NCBI GenBank assembly: GCA_965284435.1
Contig: OZ260083.1
Location: 1,116,001-1,180,000 of the forward strand
DNA from: CAIYZT01 sp947461435
Lineage (GTDB): Bacteria > Pseudomonadota > Alphaproteobacteria > Rhodobacterales > Rhodobacteraceae
Direction of reading: 5' to 3'
Length of the DNA: 64,000 bases
The notes beneath the pieces were generated by a model. That model was not told where the DNA came from and did no database searches. It saw only the letters and a list, made by a program, of their open reading frames with translations. Made by a program: the position numbers and the translations under genes. Position 1 is the first letter of the stretch; each line of letters opens with the position of its first letter. Of the stretch, positions 8,735-16,417 are shown piece by piece.

Positions 8735-9442
8735 GTGACCCAATCCCTTCGCAAACGAATTCCCCTGATTCTGATTGTTCTCAGCTTTGCTGCGGGGGCA
8801 ATCTTCCTGCGCGGTCATCTATCGTTTGAGGCATTGGCGCAAAATCGGCAAAGTCTGTTGGACTATCGCGACGCCCATTACGCACTGACCGTTTTGTATT
8901 TCTTGCTGACTTATACAGTCATCGTCGCCCTATCCTTACCCGGGTCTACCATCGCGACTTTGACCGGAGGATTTTTGTTCGGCCTGATGCCCGGCGCTGC
9001 GTTGAATGTTCTGGCTGCAGGCTCCGGCGCTGTTCTGGTCTATCTTGCGGCCCGTGCGGGCCTGGGCGCCGAGGTATCGGCGCGAATTTCGGCAGGCGGG
9101 GGGGCCGCAGCGCGACTTCAGTCCGGTTTGCAAAGAAACGCTTGGTCCGCGCTTTTGACCATGCGCCTTATCCCTGCCATTCCCTTCTTTATGTGCAACC
9201 TGCTGCCTGCCTTTGCCGGTGTTCGGCTTTTGCCCTTTGCGGTGACAACCTATTTGGGCATTATCCCCGGAGCCTTGGTGTTCACATCGGTTGGTGCGGG
9301 CCTTGGAGAGGTCTTTGCCAAGGGCGGGACACCGGATCTTGGCATCATATTTGCGCCTGGTGTTTTGTTTCCCCTGCTTGGTTTGGCTGCGCTGTCTGCC
9401 CTGCCGACGATCGTTGGCGCCTATCGGCGAAAGGAATCTTGA
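8735..9442 (+). CDS. TVP38/TMEM64-family (VTT domain) membrane protein
   Basis: A 235-residue polytopic membrane protein with about five to six hydrophobic segments. The conserved VTT/SNARE-associated core contains LPGSTIATLTGGFLFG, then RLIPAIPFFMCNLLPAF. The GTG at 8735 begins MTQSLRKRIP, the usual kind of short basic N-terminus; the frame is open from 8696 but neither start has a strong ribosome site. The downstream flavin oxidoreductase begins one base after its stop. TVP38 genes are often paired with such oxidoreductases; the shared function is not established. Confidence 0.82.
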   Translation: MTQSLRKRIPLILIVLSFAAGAIFLRGHLSFEALAQNRQSLLDYRDAHYALTVLYFLLTYTVIVALSLPGSTIATLTGGFLFGLMPGAALNVLAAGSGAVLVYLAARAGLGAEVSARISAGGGAAARLQSGLQRNAWSALLTMRLIPAIPFFMCNLLPAFAGVRLLPFAVTTYLGIIPGALVFTSVGAGLGEVFAKGGTPDLGIIFAPGVLFPLLGLAALSALPTIVGAYRRKES

Positions 9443-10861
9443 ATGGTCATGGTAACAGCGGATCTTTGCATTATCGGTGCGGGCTCTGGTGGGTTGTCTC
9501 TTGCGTCAGGGGCCGCCCAAATGGGCGCGCGGGTTGTGCTGATCGAAGGCGGCGAGATGGGCGGTGATTGTTTGAACACGGGATGTGTTCCGTCCAAAGC
9601 GCTTCTTGCCGCAGCGAAGGCCGCGAATAACGCGCGGTCCGCTGGCCAGTTCGGGATAAGGACCGGCGAGGTGAATGTGGATTTCGCCGCTGTGCGCGAT
9701 CACGTCCGCGCGACAATCGCCCGGATCGAGCCGCATGACAGTCAAGAGCGGTTCGAAGGCTTGGGTGTGTCCGTCATTCGGGCTTATGCCCGGTTTATCA
9801 ACCAGCACGAGGTTGAGGCCGCAGACACGCGGGTACGCGCACGCCGATTTGTGATTGCCACGGGAAGTGTTGCCAGCGTACCGAACATTCCGGGCCTTGA
9901 AACCATCCCCTATCTGACCAACGAAACCATATTCGATCTGCAAGTTGCGCCGAACCATTTGATCATTCTGGGCGGTGGCCCCATTGGACTGGAAATGGCT
10001 CTTGCGCACCGACGACTGGGATGCGCGGTGACAGTGATTGAAGCGTTTAGGGCCCTAAGCCGAGATGACCCAGAGGCCAGCGCTGTGGTTACAGGCGCCC
10101 TGCGGCGTGAGGGCGTGACGATTCTTGAAGGGGCACCGCTTGTTCGGCTGACCAAGACTGATGCCGATATTGAAGCCATTCTGGGAAATGGTGACATTGT
10201 ACGGGGCAGTCACCTGTTGATTGCTGCGGGCCGGTCGCCCGCACTTGATAAACTGGATCTGAACAGGGCCGGCGTCGCGTTTGATCCAAAGGGCGTGAAA
10301 GTAGGTCCAAACCTGCGATCCATCACCAACCGCCGGGTCTATGCCATCGGGGATGCGGCCGGTGGGGCACAGTTCACGCATGCCGCTGGGGCGCATGCAG
10401 GCGTTGTCATTCGGCAAGCCCTTTTCGGATTGCCATCAAAAGCGGCCACCGTGGTTCCTTGGGTGACCTATACCGAACCGGAGTTGGCCCAGGCTGGATT
10501 GACCGAAGCGCAAGCCCGACAAACGTATGGCGCGCGTGCAGTGGTCCTTCGGTCTGACTTTGATGAAAATGACCGAGCGCTGGCCGAACGAAAGGACAAG
10601 GGATTTGTGAAGGTTATCGCTGTTTCAGGTCGCCCCGTTGGCGCGACGATCGTTGGGCCCCAAGCGGGCGAGTTGATTGCTTTTTGGGCGCTTGCCATTG
10701 CGCAAAGAACCAAACTGTCCGCGATAGCAGGTGTCATCCTGCCTTACCCAACCCTGTCCGAAAGTGCAAAGCGCGTCGCTGGGGCCTATTTTTCAGACAA
10801 ACTCTTTGCTAATCCAAGGGTCAAGCAGGTCGTGCGGTTCATTCAACGATTTGTGCCTTAG
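9443..10861 (+). CDS. FAD-dependent pyridine nucleotide-disulfide oxidoreductase (MerA/Lpd-like)
   Basis: A 472-residue class I flavoprotein disulfide reductase. It has the FAD loop GAGSGG near 12-17, the redox motif GGDCLNTGCVPSK with Cys43 and Cys48, the NAD(P) loop GGGPIG near 175, and a C-terminal dimerisation domain. In dihydrolipoamide dehydrogenase the partner-subunit catalytic motif is HPT; here it reads LPYPTLSE, lacking the His, so it is unlikely to be a true Lpd. It also lacks the vicinal C-terminal Cys pair of mercuric reductase. It starts directly after the TVP38 stop with AAAGGA upstream. The substrate is unknown. Confidence 0.85.
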   Translation: MVMVTADLCIIGAGSGGLSLASGAAQMGARVVLIEGGEMGGDCLNTGCVPSKALLAAAKAANNARSAGQFGIRTGEVNVDFAAVRDHVRATIARIEPHDSQERFEGLGVSVIRAYARFINQHEVEAADTRVRARRFVIATGSVASVPNIPGLETIPYLTNETIFDLQVAPNHLIILGGGPIGLEMALAHRRLGCAVTVIEAFRALSRDDPEASAVVTGALRREGVTILEGAPLVRLTKTDADIEAILGNGDIVRGSHLLIAAGRSPALDKLDLNRAGVAFDPKGVKVGPNLRSITNRRVYAIGDAAGGAQFTHAAGAHAGVVIRQALFGLPSKAATVVPWVTYTEPELAQAGLTEAQARQTYGARAVVLRSDFDENDRALAERKDKGFVKVIAVSGRPVGATIVGPQAGELIAFWALAIAQRTKLSAIAGVILPYPTLSESAKRVAGAYFSDKLFANPRVKQVVRFIQRFVP

Positions 10862-10934
10862 GATAATTGGCGCACGGGGCCTTGATACTGCTTGGCTTTG
10901 GCAGAGTTTAGATAACGGTTGAATTGGGGGCAGG

Positions 10935-12350
10935 GTGCAGGAAGGGCGCGGCGGTTTTTTGAATTCGCTTTCGGGGCGGTTCTTGCTGCTGACGATCGGC
11001 TTTGTCATGTTGGCCGAGGTCTTGATCTTTGTACCCTCTATCGCCCGGTTTCGGGCTGACTATCTGATGGCACGTCTGGAAAAGGCGCAAATCGCATCCT
11101 TGGCCCAGATCGCCGCCCAAGACATGGTAACACCTGAACTTGAAGCGGAGCTTTTGGCCAATGCCGAGGTCTTCAATATCGTTTTGCGCCGGGATGAATT
11201 TCGGCAATTGGTGTTGTCTTCGCCCATCCCCTCGCCTGTTACAAACGACTATGATTTGCGGATGGCTGGCCCCCTGACCTTGATCAAGGATGCGGCGGCG
11301 GTGTTGTTGGACAATGACAACCACGTCATTCGGGTGATCGGCAATCCGACCTTGGACGCCGGAATTCTGATTGAAATTACATTGCAAAGTTCGCCCTTGC
11401 GCGCAGCCATGGTTGAATATGGCCTGCGGATTCTACTTTTGTCTGCTTTGATATCGGTTGTGACGGCTGCCCTTTTGTTTGTCGCGGTACGCAAGCTTTT
11501 GGTCTTGCCCATTCGCCGTGTGGTTTTGCACATGCAAGCCTACGCCCAAGCGCCAGAAGATGCGCGGCGCGTGATCGAACCAACGGCAAGCGTTACGGAA
11601 CTGAGGCTTGCCGAAGAGGCGCTTCAAAGCCTTCAGACACAATTGACCAGTGCGCTGCGTCAACGCGAACGACTTGCCCAATTGGGGGGGGCCGTTTCCA
11701 AGATCAGCCATGATTTGCGAAACATCATGACCTCTGCGCAACTTTTTGCGGACAGGCTGGAAGGCAGCACCGACCCGACTGTTGCCCGCTTTGTGCCGAA
11801 GTTGGTTGGATCCATTACCCGAGCCGTTAACTTGACAGAGGCAACGCTCGCCTTTGGCAAAGCGGAAGAACCGCCGCCGCGCCTCATCCGTTTTGTTATT
11901 TTGGGGTTGGTTCAAGAAGTGATGGAGGCTGAAGGTCTTGGGCCAGACGGGCCCATCCAAGCCTTGATTGACATTAATCCGGCCTTGAGTGTGAGGGCCG
12001 ACCACGAACAACTTTTCCGAGTTCTGTCAAATCTGGTTCGCAACGCAAGGCAAGCGTTGGAAGCTCAGGGTGGCGGCGGTACGATAGAAGTGTCGGCTGG
12101 TGAGAACGAAGCCGAATGGTGGCTGCGCGTGGGGGATACGGGCCCGGGCCTGCCCGTTAAGGCGCGTGAGCATCTTTTTTCGCCTTTTCAAGGCGGTGCG
12201 CGCCGGGGTGGCACAGGACTGGGTTTAGCAATCGCGGCAGAACTGGTTCGCGGCCATGGCGGCCGACTGGATCTTGCGCGGAGCGACGACGCGGGAACCG
12301 AATTCATGATACACCTGCCAAAGGGTGGCGTGAGCGTTGATCCCTTGTAA
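10935..12350 (+). CDS. Sensor histidine kinase, orphan
   Basis: A 471-residue inner-membrane kinase with transmembrane helices near 14-36 and 164-186 bracketing a periplasmic sensor domain. Then come a linker, the phosphoacceptor H-box SHDLRN (His259), N-box NLVRNARQAL, G1 DTGPGLP and G2 GGTGLGLAIA. All catalytic boxes are intact. The start is a GTG at 10935 with a G-rich ribosome site. No response regulator is adjacent, so its partner must be encoded elsewhere; the signal is unknown. Confidence 0.9.
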   Translation: MQEGRGGFLNSLSGRFLLLTIGFVMLAEVLIFVPSIARFRADYLMARLEKAQIASLAQIAAQDMVTPELEAELLANAEVFNIVLRRDEFRQLVLSSPIPSPVTNDYDLRMAGPLTLIKDAAAVLLDNDNHVIRVIGNPTLDAGILIEITLQSSPLRAAMVEYGLRILLLSALISVVTAALLFVAVRKLLVLPIRRVVLHMQAYAQAPEDARRVIEPTASVTELRLAEEALQSLQTQLTSALRQRERLAQLGGAVSKISHDLRNIMTSAQLFADRLEGSTDPTVARFVPKLVGSITRAVNLTEATLAFGKAEEPPPRLIRFVILGLVQEVMEAEGLGPDGPIQALIDINPALSVRADHEQLFRVLSNLVRNARQALEAQGGGGTIEVSAGENEAEWWLRVGDTGPGLPVKAREHLFSPFQGGARRGGTGLGLAIAAELVRGHGGRLDLARSDDAGTEFMIHLPKGGVSVDPL

Positions 12351-12400
12351 CAATCAGGCGGCCGCAAAAAAATGTCATTCGGCCTTGCATTGCCCGCAGC

Positions 12401-12417
12401 GGGGCGCTAAACGCCCC
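12401..12417 (+). other. GC-rich hairpin between kinase gene and tRNA-Arg
   Basis: GGGGCG and CGCCCC can pair around a CTAAA loop, 8 bases before the tRNA starts. There is no T-run, so it is a poor intrinsic terminator. It could be a weak stop for the kinase transcript or a processing element of the pre-tRNA leader. Confidence 0.3.
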
Positions 12418-12424
12418 TCACGAT

Positions 12425-12501
12425 GGACCCGTAGCTCAGCTGGATAGAGCATCAGACTACGAATCTGAGGGTCGGGCGTTCGAATCGCTCCGGGTCCACC
12501 A
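12425..12501 (+). tRNA. tRNA-Arg (anticodon ACG)
   Basis: A complete cloverleaf can be folded: acceptor GGACCCG/CGGGTCC, D arm GCTC/GAGC, anticodon arm TCAGA/TCTGA with loop CTACGAA, five-base variable segment, and T arm closing TTCGAAT. The anticodon ACG is at 12459-12461; wobble A would be deaminated to inosine to read CGU, CGC and CGA. CCA is encoded at 12499-12501. Confidence 0.97.
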
Positions 12502-12795
12502 CTTTTCCAGACTGATGCAACGCAATCCCGATGATATGCTCGGAATGCTTTGATTCGTTAAAAGTGCGATAGGCGCCTCGGGCCTTGAACCTCCGAAAAT
12601 CAAATAACCTGAACGATCCCTTTGGGCTTGGAATTGTTGTTTGCACGATAGCGTTAACGGGACCATTGATGGACGAGTCCGGGGTGTGAGTTGAGTAATC
12701 TCACTGCACCCTGTCAATCACATAGGACCGGCTTTATCAGTTGGCCTTGGTTCAAACTGTACTTCCAGCCCAACCGTTCAGAACGGAAATGATCC

Positions 12796-13548
12796 ATGCG
12801 TGATTTGACTGATGTTGTTGCTATTGTAACGGGCGGTGGGTCTGGACTTGGCCTTGCCTCGGCGCGGGCCCTTGCGGCCGCGGGTGCAAGGGTAGCCGCG
12901 CTTGATCTTCACCCCGGACCTGCAGAGCCTGGAATTCTGCCGATCGCCTGCAATGTGGCCGAAGAAGACTCTGTCGTTGCCGCGCTGCATCGGACCGAAG
13001 CCACGTTGGGTATCGCGCGGATTTTGATTAATTGTGCGGGGATAGCCGGATCAATGCGTCTTGTCGGACGCGAGGGCCCCGTTGATATGGCCCAGTTCGA
13101 GAGGGTCATCCGGATCAATTTGCTCGGGACGGTTTCGGTCATGACCAAAGCGGCCGCGCGCATGATGGCGCTTGACCCCCTTGATCCGGACGGAGAGCGC
13201 GGTGTGATCATCAACACCGCGTCAATCACGGCCTATGAAGGGCAGATCGGGCAGGGGGCCTATGTCGCATCAAAAGGGGCAATCGCCGCCATGACCCTTC
13301 AAGCGGCCCGCGAATTTGCCACAAAAGGACTGCGGGTTCTGGCAATCGCCCCCGGACTTTTCCAAACACCCATGGCCGCCGATGTTCCCCCAGAGGTGCG
13401 AGAGGCGATAACCTCGGACGCAATCTTTCCCCGCCGATTTGGTGAACCTGCTGATTTTGCAGACCTGTGTTTATCAATGATCCGCAATCCGATGCTGAAT
13501 GGCGAAGTGATTCGTCTGGATGCTGGCGTCAGGCTTAGGGCGCGGTAG
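12796..13548 (+). CDS. HSD10-like 3-hydroxyacyl-CoA dehydrogenase (SDR)
   Basis: A 250-residue SDR with VTGGGSGLG near residues 11-19, NCAG near 76-79, the catalytic Ser in NTASITAYEGQIGQ, and the YVASK active site. The GQIGQGAYVASKGAI segment resembles type II 3-hydroxyacyl-CoA (17-beta-HSD10) dehydrogenases, which oxidise short and branched 3-hydroxyacyl-CoA with NAD. It is convergent, 9 bp from the LysR gene, at the edge of a locus with an acyl-CoA ligase and AcuI, consistent with acyl-CoA catabolism. The exact substrate is inferred only from this context. Confidence 0.82.
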   Translation: MRDLTDVVAIVTGGGSGLGLASARALAAAGARVAALDLHPGPAEPGILPIACNVAEEDSVVAALHRTEATLGIARILINCAGIAGSMRLVGREGPVDMAQFERVIRINLLGTVSVMTKAAARMMALDPLDPDGERGVIINTASITAYEGQIGQGAYVASKGAIAAMTLQAAREFATKGLRVLAIAPGLFQTPMAADVPPEVREAITSDAIFPRRFGEPADFADLCLSMIRNPMLNGEVIRLDAGVRLRAR

Positions 13549-13557
13549 CGCGGCCCG

Positions 13558-14445
13558 TTATCGGCGATCTGACGCCATGTCGCTGACCAGCCAGTCCCGA
13601 AAAATCCGCGCGTCGGGATGGGCTTGGCCGTGTTCGGGTGAAACCAGATAAAACGCCTCGTCAACGGGCAGGGCCAAACTGAACGGCCGCACCAGACGAC
13701 CCGATGCTAACTCCTTTGCTGACATCGACCTGCGCCCAAGAGCCACGCCACCGCCATTTGCGGCAACTTCAAGCGCCATAAGCGACGTGTCAAAATGCAG
13801 TCCCGATCCGGCATTGACGGACCTTACCCCAGCGGCCGCCAACCATGTTGCCCAGCCCTCTTGATATCCAAGGACATGCAAAAGGCGCTCGTTCACCAGA
13901 TCTTCGGCCCGCGCGAGGCGGGCGGCAACCGATGGCAGACAAACAGGCTCCAACGTCTCCCAGGTTAGCCGATCCGCGCGATATCCCGCCCATCGGCCAA
14001 AGCCGTATCGGATGTCCAAGTCAAAATGCTCGGCCTCCGCGTCCTTGCTCCAGACCGACGAGACAATGCGAACGCCAATCTTGGGATGACTGGCCAAGAA
14101 CCGGGGTAAACGCGCGGCCAGATCATTGACTGCATACCCGACAGCGGACCGGACGGTCAGCAACTCGGCCCGGCGGCCACCAAACACCTCGACCGTCCCG
14201 GCAGCCAGTCTTTCAAATGCGTCCTGAACCTTTGGCATATAGGCCGCCCCGACCTTAGTAAGGACCAGACTGCGCGGAAGGCGTTCAAAAAGCGTTTCGC
14301 GCAGATGGTGTTCCAACAGTTTCACCTGCTTGGAAATCGCGGCTTGAGTCAGGTTCAGTTCTGTCGCGGCGTTGGTAAAACTAAGATGACGGGCGGAGGC
14401 TTCGAAGGCGCGCAACCACGTCAGCGGGGGCATTTGGTGCGACAT
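13558..14445 (-). CDS. LysR-family transcriptional regulator (GcvA-like)
   Basis: A 295-residue regulator. The N-terminal winged helix includes LSFTNAATELNLTQAAISKQVK, and the ligand-binding domain follows. Motifs such as PPLTWLRAFEASAR and LDIRYGFG with the LERLPRSL linker resemble the GcvA subgroup. The frame is open to 14490, but the ATG at 14445 has AAGGA at good spacing. It is divergent from the acyl-CoA ligase gene across 161 bp, the classic arrangement for a LysR regulator and its target; the effector is unknown. Confidence 0.88.
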   Translation of the reverse strand: MSHQMPPLTWLRAFEASARHLSFTNAATELNLTQAAISKQVKLLEHHLRETLFERLPRSLVLTKVGAAYMPKVQDAFERLAAGTVEVFGGRRAELLTVRSAVGYAVNDLAARLPRFLASHPKIGVRIVSSVWSKDAEAEHFDLDIRYGFGRWAGYRADRLTWETLEPVCLPSVAARLARAEDLVNERLLHVLGYQEGWATWLAAAGVRSVNAGSGLHFDTSLMALEVAANGGGVALGRRSMSAKELASGRLVRPFSLALPVDEAFYLVSPEHGQAHPDARIFRDWLVSDMASDRR

Positions 14446-14606
14446 TTCACGTCCTTTGTGTCTAATTTCCGGGGCATCGATTTCTGCCACGGCAACGCCG
14501 GCGTTCGGCCAATGCCTGACCCGAAGCCAAGCTTAGCCCCTTTTTTCGTCATGTGTAAGTTGGTCAAAGACTGTCTAGGATCGACGTGATGCAAAGGGAC
14601 AAAAGC

Positions 14607-16220
14607 ATGACAGCAGCACCCCCCCACACCCAACTGCTCATCGGGCAATTGTTGGCGGCCCCGGCAGGGCACAATCCGGACCAAACAATTCATGATGGTT
14701 TCGGGAATCATCACACCTACCGGCAGTTTCACGCCAGAGTTCGGAAATTGGCTGCGGGCCTGTTGAACTTGGGATTGGGGCAGGGATCTACAATAGCGGT
14801 GATGGATTGGGATAGTCCGCGTTATCTGGAGTGCTTTTTTGCCATTCCGATGCTTGGGGCGACCTTACATACCATAAACATCCGTCTGTCGCCCGAGCAG
14901 GTCTTGTACACGATCAACCACGCCGAGGACGACGCGGTTCTGTGCCACGTTGATTTCCTGCCGTTGTTGTTACCACTTTTGCCGAAGGTACATCGACCTT
15001 TGCGACTTATCCTTATGGCTGACGAACCCTGCGCGGTCCCGCAAGGTTTTGACGCCGAGTATGAAAAGCTGCTCGCCGATCGGCGCCCCGACGTTTCGTT
15101 CCCCGAGTTGCCCGAAGATACGCGTGCCACCTTGTTCTATACCACGGGCACAACTGGGGATCCAAAGGGTGTTAGTTATTCCCACCGACAACTGGTATTG
15201 CATACATTGGCTTTGGCCGCCGGTCTTGGAACGGTGCCCGGTGCGGGCGGTTTGAAGCGTGACGATGTTTACATGCCGATTACGCCTTTGTTTCACGTGC
15301 ATGGCTGGGGCTTTCCTTATGTTGCAACATTTCTGGGCATCAAACAGATCTATCCGGGGCGATACGAACCAGGGCGCCTTTTGGCGCTGATCGCAGAGCA
15401 TGGCGTTACCTTTTCGCACTGTGTGCCAACAATCTTGGCCATGTTGCTTTCTGCACCGGGGGCGGCCGAGATCGACCTGTCCAGATGGAAGGTGCTGATT
15501 GGCGGGGCGGCCCTGTCAGATGGTTTGGCGTTGCAGGCGCGGGCGCGGGGAATTGACGTTCATGCGGCTTATGGCATGTCAGAAACCTGTCCCTTTGTGA
15601 CCGTCGCCGATATGGCTTCCAGCCAGGCAAGCGCCGATATCGCTGTGCGAACAGCAACCGGCCGACCGGCCCCCTTGGTCGAGGTGCGGGTTGTCGATGA
15701 AAAGATGAACGATATCCCCCATGACGGCCGATCCACAGGCGAAGTCATCACGCGCGCACCATGGCTGACGGATGGGTACCTCAAGAACTCCGCAGGCACG
15801 GAAGAGCTCTGGCGCGGCGGATGGCTGCATACAGGTGATGTGGGGCACATGTCGGCCAATGGAACGCTGCGCATCACGGACCGATTGAAGGACATCATCA
15901 AATCAGGAGGGGAATGGGTATCCTCGCTGACCTTGGAAAACCTTGTGTCCACCGTTCCGGGACTGCAGGAAGTTGCGGCCGTTGGAATTCCCGATAGCCG
16001 TTGGGGGGAGAGGCCAGTCTTGGTGACCGTTATTCTTGGTGAAGTTTCGGTGGAACAGGACCTTCGCAACTGTTTAGACCGCGCAATTGACGCGGGCATC
16101 ATCCCCAAATGGGCAGCGCCCGATCGCATCTATCGGGTTGATGCACTGCCGCGCACGTCGGTTGGAAAGATCGACAAGAAAATGATCCGCAAATTGTTGG
16201 CCGAGGGAGTGATTTCTTGA
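14607..16220 (+). CDS. Acyl-CoA ligase (AMP-forming); candidate methylmercaptopropionate-CoA ligase
   Basis: A 537-residue adenylate-forming enzyme that activates a carboxylic acid to its CoA thioester. The ATP loop TTGTTGDPKG lies near 179-188, the A5-type motif is AYGMSETCP, and the C-terminal hinge and catalytic Lys regions read KSGGEWVSS and SVGKIDKKMI. The ATG at 14607 is preceded by AAGGGA; two earlier in-frame starts are less well placed. Length and context beside dmdA-like and acuI genes allow DmdB, the second DMSP demethylation enzyme. The sequence also resembles medium-chain fatty acid ligases, so the substrate is left open. Confidence 0.8.
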   Translation: MTAAPPHTQLLIGQLLAAPAGHNPDQTIHDGFGNHHTYRQFHARVRKLAAGLLNLGLGQGSTIAVMDWDSPRYLECFFAIPMLGATLHTINIRLSPEQVLYTINHAEDDAVLCHVDFLPLLLPLLPKVHRPLRLILMADEPCAVPQGFDAEYEKLLADRRPDVSFPELPEDTRATLFYTTGTTGDPKGVSYSHRQLVLHTLALAAGLGTVPGAGGLKRDDVYMPITPLFHVHGWGFPYVATFLGIKQIYPGRYEPGRLLALIAEHGVTFSHCVPTILAMLLSAPGAAEIDLSRWKVLIGGAALSDGLALQARARGIDVHAAYGMSETCPFVTVADMASSQASADIAVRTATGRPAPLVEVRVVDEKMNDIPHDGRSTGEVITRAPWLTDGYLKNSAGTEELWRGGWLHTGDVGHMSANGTLRITDRLKDIIKSGGEWVSSLTLENLVSTVPGLQEVAAVGIPDSRWGERPVLVTVILGEVSVEQDLRNCLDRAIDAGIIPKWAAPDRIYRVDALPRTSVGKIDKKMIRKLLAEGVIS

Positions 16221-16231
16221 ACCTAAAGGCC

Positions 16232-16381
16232 TTATTGGCTGCCCCAAACCTCAAACGTCGGTCTTAGGGTGACAAATGGTTGTTTGTAACCTGCGCCTTC
16301 AGGCTGATACCAAAAGACACCGCAATCGCGGTAAAGACCATGAAAAGTGATCGGCGCGACCTTGCGCCGCGTGCTGACCAT
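16232..16381 (-). CDS. Small hypothetical protein (49 aa), antisense in the ligase-dmdA gap
   Basis: Not recognised. An ATG at 16381 opens 49 codons ending at a TAA at 16232, almost filling the gap between two plus-strand genes. The product is basic at the N-terminus (MVSTRRKVAP), then aromatic-rich: HGLYRDCGVFWYQPEGAGYK, ending VTLRPTFEVWGSQ. The amino-acid mix and absence of rare-codon runs look coding rather than random. AGGG lies about nine bases upstream. It ends 11 bp from the convergent end of the ligase gene and starts 36 bp from the divergent dmdA-like start. Confidence 0.45.
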   Translation of the reverse strand: MVSTRRKVAPITFHGLYRDCGVFWYQPEGAGYKQPFVTLRPTFEVWGSQ

Positions 16382-16417
16382 GGACTTGAACCCTGTTGAC
16401 ACCTGCGGAGACTATTC

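Noticed and set aside
12452..12717. Minus-strand reading frames of 64 and 86 codons ending over the tRNA
   Set aside because: Their ends are translations of the antisense of tRNA-Arg (a PERFERPTLR-like tail), a common annotation artefact; no ribosome site supports them.
16396..16401. TTGACA as a -35 box of the dmdA-like gene
   Set aside because: No -10 element at 16-18 bp spacing, and a start there would fall downstream of the TTG codon.
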